Source: Tenebrio molitor (Eukaryota; Arthropoda; Insecta; Coleoptera; Tenebrionidae). Taken from it: a stretch of 64,000 nt of DNA. The notes under the pieces are model-generated. The model searched no databases. It was given only the letters and a program-made list of their open reading frames with translations, and was not told the DNA's origin. Below, in pieces: positions 1 to 12,300 of this stretch (positions within the stretch are counted from its first letter, which is position 1; every line of letters begins with the position of its first letter). Location: contig NC_091051.1 in the NCBI RefSeq assembly GCF_963966145.1, forward strand, positions 4,650,001 through 4,714,000. Direction: 5' to 3'. The position numbers and the translations under genes are program-made.

Positions 1-120
1 GATCCAAGGGAGATACAGGAGATCCAAGGGAGATACAGGAGATCCAAGGGAGATACAGGAGATCCAAGGGAGATACAGGAGATCCAAGGGAGATCCCGAG
101 AAATCCGAAGGAGACCGGGA
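1..120. repeat. 20-bp perfect minisatellite in ANKS1 intron
   Basis: The unit GATCCAAGGGAGATACAGGA is repeated four times without a mismatch from base 1, followed by diverging copies to about 120. It probably continues beyond the left edge. Each unit is itself two similar 10-mers (GATCCAAGGGA / GATACAGGA). It lies in the ANKS1 intron after the exon at 187-318. Perfect identity suggests recent expansion, so it may vary in length between individuals. Confidence 0.95.
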
Positions 121-186
121 GGTACAGGAGTGCCTCGCCCAATTTCCAGTGGTTTCTCCCTTGGGTGAAGGTTTCGGGGGACTTAC

Positions 187-318
187 CGAAGTCGCCGACT
201 GGAACACGTGACAGTAGAAGGAATCGCCATCCTTGGTGATGTAGGCGAAGTAGCACTGATGGTCCGAGTCCTGACAGGCGCAATTGATGTTGCGAATCTC
301 ATGCTCACAAATGGTGTT
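187..318 (-). CDS. Anks1: ANKS1 coding exon 13 (PTB, last visible exon)
   Basis: Encodes CEHEIRNINCACQD, then CYFAYITKDGDSFYCHVF, the central PTB strands, ending at TCG|GTAAGT. The C-terminal PTB helix, the stop codon and the 3' UTR must lie to the left of base 1. Confidence 0.93.
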
Positions 319-3300
319 CTGCAAAAGGCCCCCGATTGTCAAATTTGACATTTGACCACCAACAAATTTGAGTCTCGAAGAACCTACCTTCGTTATCGGA
401 TTGATGAACTTGACCCCCCGGTAGGAGATCGAAAGCGTAATCTCTTCACTGCCCTTCTCCTTGCTCTTGGCCACCTTCTGCATCGACTTCTTCGTCGACT
501 CGGTTCCCTTGAACTCGATAATATTGGTCGAGCCCAAGTACTGAAACAGACGAATCAATCACAGCGGACGCTTTCCCCGCGAGCTTACGTTGGCCGAATA
601 CAGCACCACTCCGGTGATCAGGAGAATGGGTTGGTGTCTCCACTGCGATTTAATCGAGTTATTCCCCCCGACGAACATCTCCGCTGGCTTCTTCTTCTCC
701 GGTTCTTTTTCGATCTTGATCGGTGGCGGAGGCGCCGGTCTGGACTTCTTGTGGCGGTGTCTGATCGTACCGGTGGAGTGAGCCGACGGCGACTTCATCG
801 CTTGACTACTCCTCTACAAAGCAAACTTCCAAACAACTCCCCACGCGCCACTCGTACTCACCAGATTTAGGTCGGCGTTGATTTCTTCGAGTTTGGGCCC
901 GGAGATGATATGTTCGCCGCTGCTGACGCTCGCCAAGATGCGCTTCCGATGGCCGATCTTGTCGATATCCAAAACCGCCGACAACTCCACGTCCCAGATC
1001 CTCTTGATGCGCTCCATGTCGTGGTACAGGTGCTTGTTAAAAGTGTCGAAGTACTGCTCCAGGTGGATGCGATTCAACCAGGCTTCCACCGAGTTCTGCT
1101 CGTTGTTGTTGTTGTTGTTGAAGGCTTGGTTGTGGATCTTGAGGGGGAGTTGCTTGACCGCGTCCAAGATAATCTGACGCTCGAGCTCGCTCGTGATTCC
1201 CATCTCCCCCAAGTCGCTGTCTTCCAGCACTCCGTTCTTTTACAAGCAGCGACACTTGGGATAACTCTCTCGACAACTCCTCTTACTTACCAGAAAGTTG
1301 ACGTCGTCGAAGCCGTTCGACATGAACAGACCGACGTAGTCCGCCATTCCGAGCGTCTGCAGCCACTTCTCCACCGAGTCGGCGTTGAGACTGTTCTGCG
1401 AGCAACTCAGCGTCATCAACCGGCTCTGGAACTCTTTCTCCAGCTCCGCCACGAAGACCGACTCGCGCACGATGCCGGTGCCGAACGAGGCCATGATCTC
1501 CTGGATCTTGGCCCACTCCTCCTGCTCATCAAACGGACTGAGCGCCGAGACTCTCTCTTTGTTCTCTTTATTCTCCGACTCCTTCTCGGAGCTCGAGGAC
1601 TTCTCGTTGTCGCTCTTTGGTGCTTCGCTAGTGGTGTTTTCGTAAACCCGTTTCAGTTTCTTCAGCGTTTTGGGGCGCTCCGCGGGGGTGTTAGAGCTGA
1701 TGTTCTCCAACACCCGCGTCGACCCCTTTATCAGACCTACAAGTCAATAACACGTTACTCGCGAGCGCCTTCATTAAGACGGGTGCGGCGGAGCGTTCCC
1801 AACAAATAAAACCAACACGGAGAAATTTAATATCGTGTAAAACAAACGCACAAGACGGGTTTAATTAATTTCGGGTTAAATTCGGATTTGGAGCGCGCAT
1901 CGATCTGGACTAGTACCTGCGAAAGGGGCGTCCGAGTGGTACTCCTCGATAATATTGTCGACGCTCCTGTCCGACAGCGAGACGCTGCTCGACAAGCTAC
2001 CGCTAGACTCGTCGCAAATCAGGAGGAACTCTTCCTCGGTCTCAGTCTCCATGTCTTTGGACTGCCTCTTGCTCTCCTGACGCAATCAAAATTACTTCTA
2101 GCAGAAAGCGTGGAGTGATCATGCGACATGCCCCTATCCGTGCGCCAATCAAAAAAATCGGACAAAAGAAGACAAACAAGCAAACAAAATGCAATAAGCT
2201 TTATTAAATAATAGTAACAAATACATAAATATATGTAACAACGTAACGTAACGTAACGATAACATAAAGTAGTGTGTATACGTGGGTCGTGTACAAAATA
2301 TGACGGAATACTGTTCATGCTACTGGTACGACATCACAAGCTTACCTGGCTAAGCGGTCGAATTTTCTCGTAAATTAAACTCTCGGCTTGCAAAGCGGAA
2401 GGAGGAGGATGGTCTGGGGTGGGCGGTTGTTTGTAATGAGTAGGACTGATAGGATAGTTACAATTACTTTTAGTCTCGTCATTATCACCCGACACCATGA
2501 TGAACGCACTACTAACGTAAGTGGTTTCCGGTGCCGAACAGCTCGCGATCGGCTCTTCTTTCTTCCTAAAATCGTACTCCTCGTACACTTCCGGGTTCCT
2601 TCTCAATTTCCTCCTCGGATTCTGCTGCTTGATTATCACGTTCTCGTACATCGACGTTATAGCTACCGGTTCTAGTCTCTTCCTGCAGTCCAGATCTTCG
2701 CTCTTGCCTCGGTGCAACTCCTTCGGCCGCTCCTCGTCCTCGTCGAGCGCGATATTAAACACGTTCATCTCCACGTATTGGTCCATGCTCCGGCCGTGCA
2801 TCAACCGCTCGCGCCGACTCTCGTGCTCCACGTCGCTCAAATTGCTCTGGCTTCTGGTGCCGCTGTGCGCCAGGAATAAGTACTCGTAGGCGCTGTTGCT
2901 CACCCCGTCCACCGACATCGACATCGGCTGCAGGTGCGTCGGGGAGACGGACAGGTTGCGCCGCGGCGGCTTCTTCGGAGGCGTCGGCTGCCAAAATAAT
3001 CAGTCATAACAACAACCGACAGTCTTCTCTACGAGCGGCGAAAAGACTTTCTACGCACGTAGAGGAGACTACACGAGTGGCGAAAAAATTCTACGAGACC
3101 AGAAACAACTCTATGAAGGTGGGGAAATCTCCGTCAGCAGAGAAAACACTACGGGTGTAGCGAAGACTCTTTGTGAGCGGGGAGAAGACTCCACGAGTGT
3201 AGAGAAGATTCTGGGACTGGGGAAAAGACTACAATGTATAGAAAGCTGTCTCTACGAACGCAAAGAAGACTCTACGAGCACAGAGAAGACCTCTACGGGA

Positions 3301-6300
3301 GTAAAGAAGACTCTACGAGCGTAGGGAAGATTCTTTATGATGAACGAAAAGACTACGAGACTAGGGAATTCTCTCTGCGAAGGTAGAAAAGACTTTCTAC
3401 GATGATGAATATGACTCTCTGCGCTGGTAGAAACGAGTAAAAAGTATAGAAGACTCTAAGAATGTAGAGAAGACTTTCTGGGGGCGTAGATGAGACTTTG
3501 GGAACTTACCGAGACTTTGCTGTTGGAGCTGGGACTGTGCCCCCCTCGCACGTTGTTCATCGGTATGTAGAGGGGCACGCCGCCGCTGTCCGGTCTCCTG
3601 GGGTAGCCGGAGCTGGACGCCGTCGACGACAAGCTAATCTGATCAGACTCCCTGCTCGTGCACAAATAGTGTAGGTCCTCCGAGTGGACGCTGGTGTCCA
3701 TGAAGGCCTTCGGCACGCAGGGTATCTGATACAGACTGTTGTCGGACTCCCTGGAAGAATCAGAGTGTGTCTCATCACCGACAAATTCGCATGCCGTATA
3801 ATATGTATCAGTGGAAGCGGTGCTGTCTTTCCTCAAGGACAACCGTTCGACAAAGGAAAATGTTATGCCGTCCAATGGTGAAATGTCAGTCGACGACCGT
3901 GAGGTATTATTCGTGCGTTTTTTAGTCGGCAAGCTTTTGTACGGTTTGGTGTTGCGCCTAAAACATGCACAAAACTAAGAGGCCGGACCAAAACGCCGAC
4001 GTTCTTACTTATCGTGGCTAAAACCATTCAGCTGGGGACTACTGAATCATGCTTTTATTTAAAACACACGAAACTGACTCGACTTACATGGAAATCCCCG
4101 AGACTCCGGAGACGCGCCGGTCGTCGAAGGCTTCTGGCGGTCGGGCGTGCCTCTGGAAGTCCCACCTTTGCGGCGAAGTCCCCGGCGACGGATCCGTCGT
4201 GGTGGACCTGGCGTTCTTCGACGACGGCCTCACGTTCTCGTACGGACTCCCGATGTCCGAGTCCGTGTTGGGCAAAGTCGGGAACGGGTGACTTATGCTC
4301 TCTCCGTCGCTGTCCACTATCGTGATGCCCCTCTTGTGCCCTACTCCCAACTCCTCCTTCACAAATCCTCCAACATCCGCCAACTTACTCTTTAGTATCC
4401 CCATGATCTCCTGCGATGCCTGCGCCGTGTTGAACTGGCTCAGCAGATCCATCACCGTGTAGTTGTGCGAGTCGCGGATCGCCGTGTTCACGTTGTGCTC
4501 CAGCAGCGTCTTCACCACCTCCACCTTGCCGCAGAGGGCGGCCTCGTGCAGCGCCGTCCCCGACTTCGTCCGCATGTTGACGCTGAAGCCGGCCCCCAGC
4601 AGCACCTCCACTACGGCCCTGCAATCCGCGGATTAATCGACTAAATGGTGTACACCTGTGGTGGTGCTTGCGAATGGCAACGCATTAGCGAACGGTGGAT
4701 GAGCTGCAATATGTGGAGCGATGGCATGTGTATGCAATCTGGTTTCGCGTTCGCATGGCAGCACACGCATATTGCGTACATAACACACGGAGGGGCGGCG
4801 GGGGCGGCATGCGAACTGCCACAATGCCAAAGCCGACGGGTTATTGCGGCGTTTCGGGAACAGCCAGGAATTCGACCCGCACCGACGGTCAAGAACTGTT
4901 AAAAATTACCTACGCCCTATCAAATGCCATCACAAAAGGTGACACAGCATCGAGGCCGCGTTTATTTTCATTTCTACACCCAGATGCACACCGAAATCGA
5001 GCGATCGACAAAAAGGACGCCCGCAGCTTGGGCCACCCGTCCAAATGTTAACCGCGACCACTGTTGCTTAGCTTTTGTAATCAAACGATAATTGGTGTTT
5101 TCGACTCGCTATCGTTATTATTATCATCAGACATGTTCTTAGATAGAGAAAAAAAATTGGAGATGTTATAAAAACCTCGAGCGATGTGTTTTTTTTCCAC
5201 CAGCTGTCGTAATGGATCAATTTGTGCGATTCGGGGTTGCCCGATCGCGCTATAAAAAGACGCTCGAGTGCGTCAGCACGTTATTGCACCTGCACTTGTG
5301 ATCGGGGGGTGTTTCTGTGCAACAGCTTGTTTACCCCGTGCACCTACGAGCACACATCAAACCGGCAATTGTGGATCGTGCTCGTCGATTCATGCATCGT
5401 CGATGATTAAGGGAAGGACTGATCGGGGGTTGTTCATTTAAGGGAAACAGTGCGAGGGCACCCCCGTAGCAACAGAAATCGAGTCGGATTCTCCGCCACT
5501 CACTTGTGTCCGTTCCTGCTGGCGAGATGGAGCGGCGTGTGAGGGTAGACGGTGTCGGGGGCGGCCCGCCGCAGGCACTGGATCAGGCTGGGGTCCGTCC
5601 TGACCAGGAGCTCGACGGTCTCGAGACGGCCGTACTGGGCGGCCAGGTCGAGGGCGGTCTCGCCCCTGCAGTTCCTGATGCCGGCGTCGCAGGCGTGCTG
5701 CAGCAGGAGGCTGACGACGGTGGTGTGTCCGTATTGTGCGGCGCAGTGCAGCGCCGTTTCGTCGTCTTTGGTCTGGAAAGGAACGAAACAAGAAAACTTC
5801 AACTATCGCCGAGTCGGTTAATTGAATATAACGAGGAAAGTTTGCGCCGGCTAAAAGAAAGAAACGGCCGTTCTTCGGTCGAGTTTAGTTTTAAATTTTA
5901 AATAGGCGAGCTGTCTGTCGGCGGCAGCTACGCCTCGAGCCGGTGGCATCCGAATTAGACGCTGGTCCAACGAACACGGCGTGGAATTGAAAAGATCACG
6001 GACTGGCGTTCGCGAGGAGTTTTACAATACAGTGACAAACACGATTCCGTCTCGTCACAGAAACACAAAAACCCGGCTGGGAGAAAAGCCGAAATTAAAA
6101 TATTTAGCGCCGGCCGACTCCGAACAAACCGGATTATCTAATCCGGGATGGGGGCTCCCAAAATTCCATTTTTACGGTCGGACCTGCACCACTCAACAAC
6201 GAAACAAAAACAAAACAACTCGAGCAGAGGAAGCGGTCATTAGTCCAGTCAAATCAAAATTTCGCTTGAATTTGCAGAATTTTTACACAACATGTAGATT

Positions 6301-9300
6301 TTCTGGGAGTTACGCGAAATTGAAACATTTCGCGGTGCTTCCTTGGGTAATAAAGCAATTTGTTCAAGTCATATAAAGTATATTTCTTTGTAGTCTTGAC
6401 TGTCTTGGAATGGATACAAGTGATGACAGGGATGCTGTGGTAGATTGACTGGTACTGGAGCCGCACAAGGTTCGACAATAGGACCGCTGTTATGACAGCA
6501 CGGTATTAATTTGAAGAGAGAATACTTTCGTCGTGATTGTTCGATTATCATTCGGGTTAATCCTGGTCCTTTTGCGTATCTGTGCGGGAGCATTAGCGCC
6601 GAATCTCGATAATATGACTATGTGACGGCGTCAAATCCGCGAGCTTTGCCACTTCCACGGCTAATCCTTTCATACGGCAGCTTGGCCGGGGATCGAATAA
6701 TACCCTGGATGGGCACTTGTGTCGGCAATTCGGAAGGTAATTAAGATAGTGGATGACGCGACATTGACAGTCGAAAGGTCGTTCAAGTGGGCAACGTGAA
6801 AGGGATCACCGGACCATTATACGGCCCGATGGTGATTAATCTGCACAAACGGATCCTTGCGCTGCCAATCACGTCGATTGCTTGTTTGACTTGCCCCGGC
6901 AATTCACTTGATTTACGCTCACGACACGAAACTTATTAGTTCGATTTCCCGTTTACAAGGGATGTGGGGCACGGTCCACGATCCACGTTTTTCCCGACAT
7001 CCATATTCATAAACGGTGACGGCGAACGGCGCCTGGGAAAAACCGACCGCGAGCTTCCTAGTTGCGGTCGACAATTACTCCAATAAAAATGTGCAAATTT
7101 ACAGGCGACACCGAAATAGCGAGTGAACATCCGCCGGAATGAGGTCCGATGCTCTTGTTCCTACAAATTTAATGTATTGATTATGAAAATTGACTTTTTT
7201 AACGAAAAATCGTAAAGGAAGTAGTACATACTTTTTTCAATCATTTTATTCAATTGCATAATTCCTTTTAGGCCAAATTTCTCAACTTACCACATTATGC
7301 AAAAAAATATCGTGTACAACACGTTATGAAAGTCTCTTTTTTTTCACTCATTTGCTTGATTAACTCGGGCTCCGCCCTCGTTAATCAAACTGCAAATTTA
7401 CCAAAAAAAAGTATGACTTTCATAGCAAGTTGTACAATATACTATTTTTCAACTGTTACACCGGTCGTATTTAATTTTCTTTCATTCAAATTTTATTTTG
7501 AGGCTTTATTACAAATAAATCTAAAGCGCTCGTATTTATTTACAGAATATTAAATATTTAAATACTCTTTCAGACGCAGTAGTCATATTTAGTTAGTCTC
7601 GATTCTAGATTGTCTCTCATGGGCAAAAGCAAATACCGTTACAACAGAAACGAGTGTGATGTTTGACACAAGTTTGAGAGTAAAAAGTTCAGCCGTTTGC
7701 TTATTGCGAATTTTTAAAGAAAACGAATCAAACATTTTAATTTCAATAAAACTGAGCTGATTTATGTAGACATACACATTCAAGGATCCGTGTCCTTCCT
7801 ACGCAAAATTGGGAAGAACGGAGGTCGGAGATGAACACCTTGTTGGAACAACTGTGGAAAACAACGATGCTGAGCGTGACACGATTTTGGAGGAACGACG
7901 ATTTGGGTTAAACTTTAAAATATTTTGCTTGAAAAAAAAATTACCTAAAAAAGATGTCTAAACGATGACCAAAAAACGAAAGAGTGACAACGTCTACTCG
8001 CTCTACAGTTGTTTTTTAAGATTCTACAAACTTTTTGCATTGTATTTTTTAACTGTGAACGAAATGTGGGTGGATCCATCATTATGATCCATAAAGAAAA
8101 TAATCAAAAAAACAGACACACTTTGATTTCCTTCGCCTCAAAGCAGCTTCATGTTGAAAAGTATGTTTTGATGAAAACATGCAAGATAATGCTTTTACTG
8201 ATAACCTCTCGTTGCATTGAATTAGGCTTTCAAGTGCTGATAGTCCTTCATATTTGCCGGATTTAGCACCTTCGACTTATCATAGACTTCCAAAATTCAA
8301 AAAGTACAAGAACAAAAGGATGCTCTAGGGAAGTTTTAAATGTGAAAATACGCATTAATGATTTAAAGCAAGAAGTATTGGAAGACATTTTGAAAGTGAG
8401 CAGAAAGCTGGATACCGAAATTTCTTTTTGTCCTTTTACTGAAATCGAGAAAAAGAAGTTATCGATTCTGTGGCTACTGGAAGTGAAACTATAGTTCCTA
8501 ATTATGATCCTCCTGAAAGAAAGTCGAGAAGTTCACCAAGCCTCGAACAAAGAAATACGAAAAAAGATTATTAAATTTTTTTAGGGTTATGAAAATATTA
8601 TTATGATTGGTTTTAACGAAAACAACAAAGAACAATTATTGCAAAGTCAATTAAGAAATGCTATTAAAAAACAACGACCTGATGAGCCGTCTCAAAATCT
8701 GCAAATAACAAATTTAAGACTGAAGAGATGTAGTTTGTGTTTCGAAGAGAAATAAGAATTATTTTTAGAAAAACAAGTTAACCGGGCGCTGTGATAAATA
8801 ACAATTTTGCTGAAGAAAAGAAAAGTTTTCTCTTAATACTTGTCTTAGAATTTTTTTTTTGGTATCATGTTGTATTGGTAGGTGCTAATTAAGTTATTCT
8901 TTGCCAAAGAATATCCGACAAACAAAACATTAAACACAGGAAATAACAACTTAATGAAAAATGATAAAAGTTATTGTTTAGGAAAAATTTTATGTTATAA
9001 AAAATTGTCAAAATTTGAACAGTATTTTGAATTAGTATCTCATCTTGTCAAATTAAAAATTTACACGTAAAACAACCGACAAAAACACATCATGGAAGTA
9101 GCGCAAACTTTTCAATAATTTATTTAAACAAAACAATTCGGTTGCCATGGTGACCATAGCTCTCCCGATCTTTGAAAATATCCCAATTTAACTATTATAA
9201 AAAAAAAAAATAAGCACAAATATAATCTCAAGATAGCAAATATAGCAAATATAGTTCAATCATTTCGTCAAACTACGTGTTTAAAGGTTTAGCATTTGAA

Positions 9301-12300
9301 ACCTTAGGCCCTTGGTGCAAAGAAGCCATCGATTTCATTAATGTCATCGAAAACCGACTTATCGCGGAATCAGGCGATTCAAAATCAAAGAAATTCCTTT
9401 TCGAGAGGATTTCCCTTGCCATTCAACGTGGAAACGTTGCAAGCATTCGGGGCACTTTTCCAGATTCCGCAATATTATCGGAAATTTTTGTATTATAAAA
9501 CAAAAATGTTTATGTAATTATGTTATTAATATAAGCTCTTACTATTTCAAGATTATTTATTAAAGAAATCATAATGAGTCGCTTTTTGTGCCGATGAGTG
9601 TATTTAACAACCAAACAATTTTTTATTGTTATTACTCACGATATTTGTTTACATTTTTCCATAAAAAAATCAGAAAAAATGAGTCAACAGTTGCCACGCA
9701 GCCTTCTAGACAAAAACAACTGAATAACTTTCTTCAAAATTTATTTTCTTAAATATTATTCACAACAATTTTCTACTTGCTGTCGCGGCAAAAAATTCTG
9801 GTCGTCAATGTCATTTCAAGATTTGGTTAGATTGTCACAAATTAAACATTTTCCCTGCCTGAGTATGCCCATGTCAACAAAGTGTCAAAAAAATGACAAT
9901 TAATGTCATACAACATGATGATAGGTTATGATATTTACGATCGTTTTACAATGGAGCATTTTCCATTGTGCCAAAGCTTGATTTTGACGACCGGTTTTTT
10001 TTTGCTCGCGACAATACTTTTCATCTAACTTTCCATGACGTTTATCGCATACACTGACAGATAAAGATGGAGATAATTTCGTCGCCAAATGTGTCAAATA
10101 AAATACTGTAGGGAAAGATACAATCTTCTTTTTTTGTAATTAACTATTTAAATTTTTCCACCGGTTTTTAACCAAACAAACAAAACCCAACCACTATTTT
10201 TATCGAAACCCATTGTCATGACGTGGAGTCTCAAGATAACCGTGTGAATTAATTCATTATTAAACTTCCCTATTTGCTTTTGCTCCAAAAAATTATCTTA
10301 TCACGCTGTTTCAAAACAAATATTATCTAAACCACTCTAAAAATACACCAAAAAACGCGTTTGCCTGCCAAATTTATGTTTATTTAGTTGTTCACTCGCG
10401 CCACCCAACAAAACAAATAAAAAAAAATCTCAACAAGTACAAATTATTTCACCACGTGTACCATCAAGAACAAAAGTGTCTCCAAAGACATTTCTTTCTT
10501 TCGAGGACGGAATTTAATTCCGACAACGAATTTTCTTCTGCACTCTGGTTACGAGGTAGCAGTTGCATAACTGTTTACTTCCCGGAGCCAATTTTCTCTA
10601 CGCCATTTACGGACACCGCTTGTGCGCAAACAAATTTTTTTTGGTCAAATAGACGCCAGTATTTGCAAGATCTTCGCATCCAAATAGTAGTCTCCGGCGG
10701 CAAAAAAAGCGTGCTTTTGTCGCAGTCGGTAGGATTCGAACCTACGCTCCCAGAGGGAATCTGATTTCTAGTCAGACGCCTTAACCGCTCGGCCACGACT
10801 GCTCCGCTGCACTTTCGCGGAGAGTCGAACACGACGACACCGCCGTCCCACTTTCGAGCCGACTTACCGTCAAGTTCACATTGCAAATCGATGGTCCGCT
10901 CAGCAGCAACCTGACGATATCGACGTTTCCCGACCAGGCGGCCAAGTGCAGCGGCGACGACCCCTTCACGTCGACGATGTTGGCCGAGGCGTCGTGCTCC
11001 AGCAGGAGCTTGACGATCTCCCTGCAAACAACGAGTGACGTAGGTACACCTGCGACGAGGACGTCGGCGGCTCCCGTACCTGTGTCCGTTGAGGGCGGCG
11101 TGGTGCAGCGCCGAATATCCGCTGCTGTCCTGCACGTTCGCCCCCGGCCCCCTCCTCAAGCTGCAACATGAAAAAAATCCATTCCTGCGGACCGGAGTGG
11201 CAATAACGCCGCGATTATTGCCACTCGACGATCCGACGATTTTTCTATTAGCGCCAAGGTGGCACGGCGAAGGGGTGCGAGAGAAGAGGACACCGAGGTG
11301 AGGGTGTGGCGAAATAACTTTGCACCGCCGGCGGCATTTATATCGATCGACTGCTTCCTTTTCGCCGTTTGCTTGGCCTGCACGCGAATTGACCCTGTTG
11401 CGAATACTGTTCACGGACTATTATGTTATGACGTAATTACGTCCATCGACGTTCGCGTGTCTGGCCCAATTAATTTTATGGACCCACCCGACCCATATTC
11501 GCCCCAGACGACCATTCACGGACAACGAAAATTCACCGACGGCAATCAACACAACCATTCGTCTCCCGATTACGACTCCAATTTAGATAGGGCGCTTATC
11601 TTCGCGAAAATATTCATGCCACATTCTCAAATCGTTTATCTCCATCATGTCCAATTTCTCCTGCAAATTCCACAACATCATCATTTTTTGTTTACGATGC
11701 GATAATACGAATATATCGGATCGTTACATAAACATGACTTTTACGACGTTCCGCTCCGTTCGGTTCTCGTCTTCGTATCTTGACTTCCTCGCGAAAAACT
11801 GAGTCCGTTCCCGCACTACGTCTCCTCAATGGGACTCGGATCGGGCAGGTCGCTGGCGCAAACCGGCCGAACAAAGTAATTCTTTATCGCTTCCATTCTC
11901 ATTTTATCTGTTGACTTTAGAAAAGGATTATTATGATAGGCGACTAACGACGGCAATAAATAAAACGTAAACAAACAATACCGAAATAGAGAGTTTGGAA
12001 ATAGCGAATTATGTAACGCTAGGGTCGTGACACGCAATCGGTGTCGATTCTGCATTCTTGCGGCTTAATGGGTTAACGATCGTCGATCTGATAACATCGC
12101 AAGTGGTGGAAAGTCGATGGATACGAATCGCAACCCAGTTGGGAACCTTGACCAAGAAAGGAGAAGTAACAGGTTATGGAGAAAGTTGCTGCACTTGTCA
12201 CAAAAACCGTCCGATTGAGATTGATGACCTTCCAGTCGTCGGCGGAAGTTCTTGGATTGGTCGCGGCCGTAATGGAGAAATTCTGAAAGAAGTGGCCTCG

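Larger units (their letters stand above)
5773..10720. other. ANKS1 intron 3: transposon relics, otherwise featureless
   Basis: A 5.1-kb intron. Apart from the tRNA, the foldback element, the mariner fossil and the reverse transcriptase tail, it is AT-rich sequence in which I recognise nothing. The part at 5800-7150 is more GC-rich and unique. Confidence 0.7.

Noticed and set aside
1..120. CRISPR-like array
   Set aside because: Units are contiguous with no spacers and the genome is eukaryotic; it is a minisatellite.
910..1809. 299-codon plus-strand ORF
   Set aside because: It lies antisense to the SAM-domain exons of ANKS1 and crosses their introns; it mirrors their codon structure and has no domain.
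8460..8560. Second mariner DNA-binding or catalytic motif (NYDPPER)
   Set aside because: Too short and degraded to separate from the neighbouring fossil or from chance.
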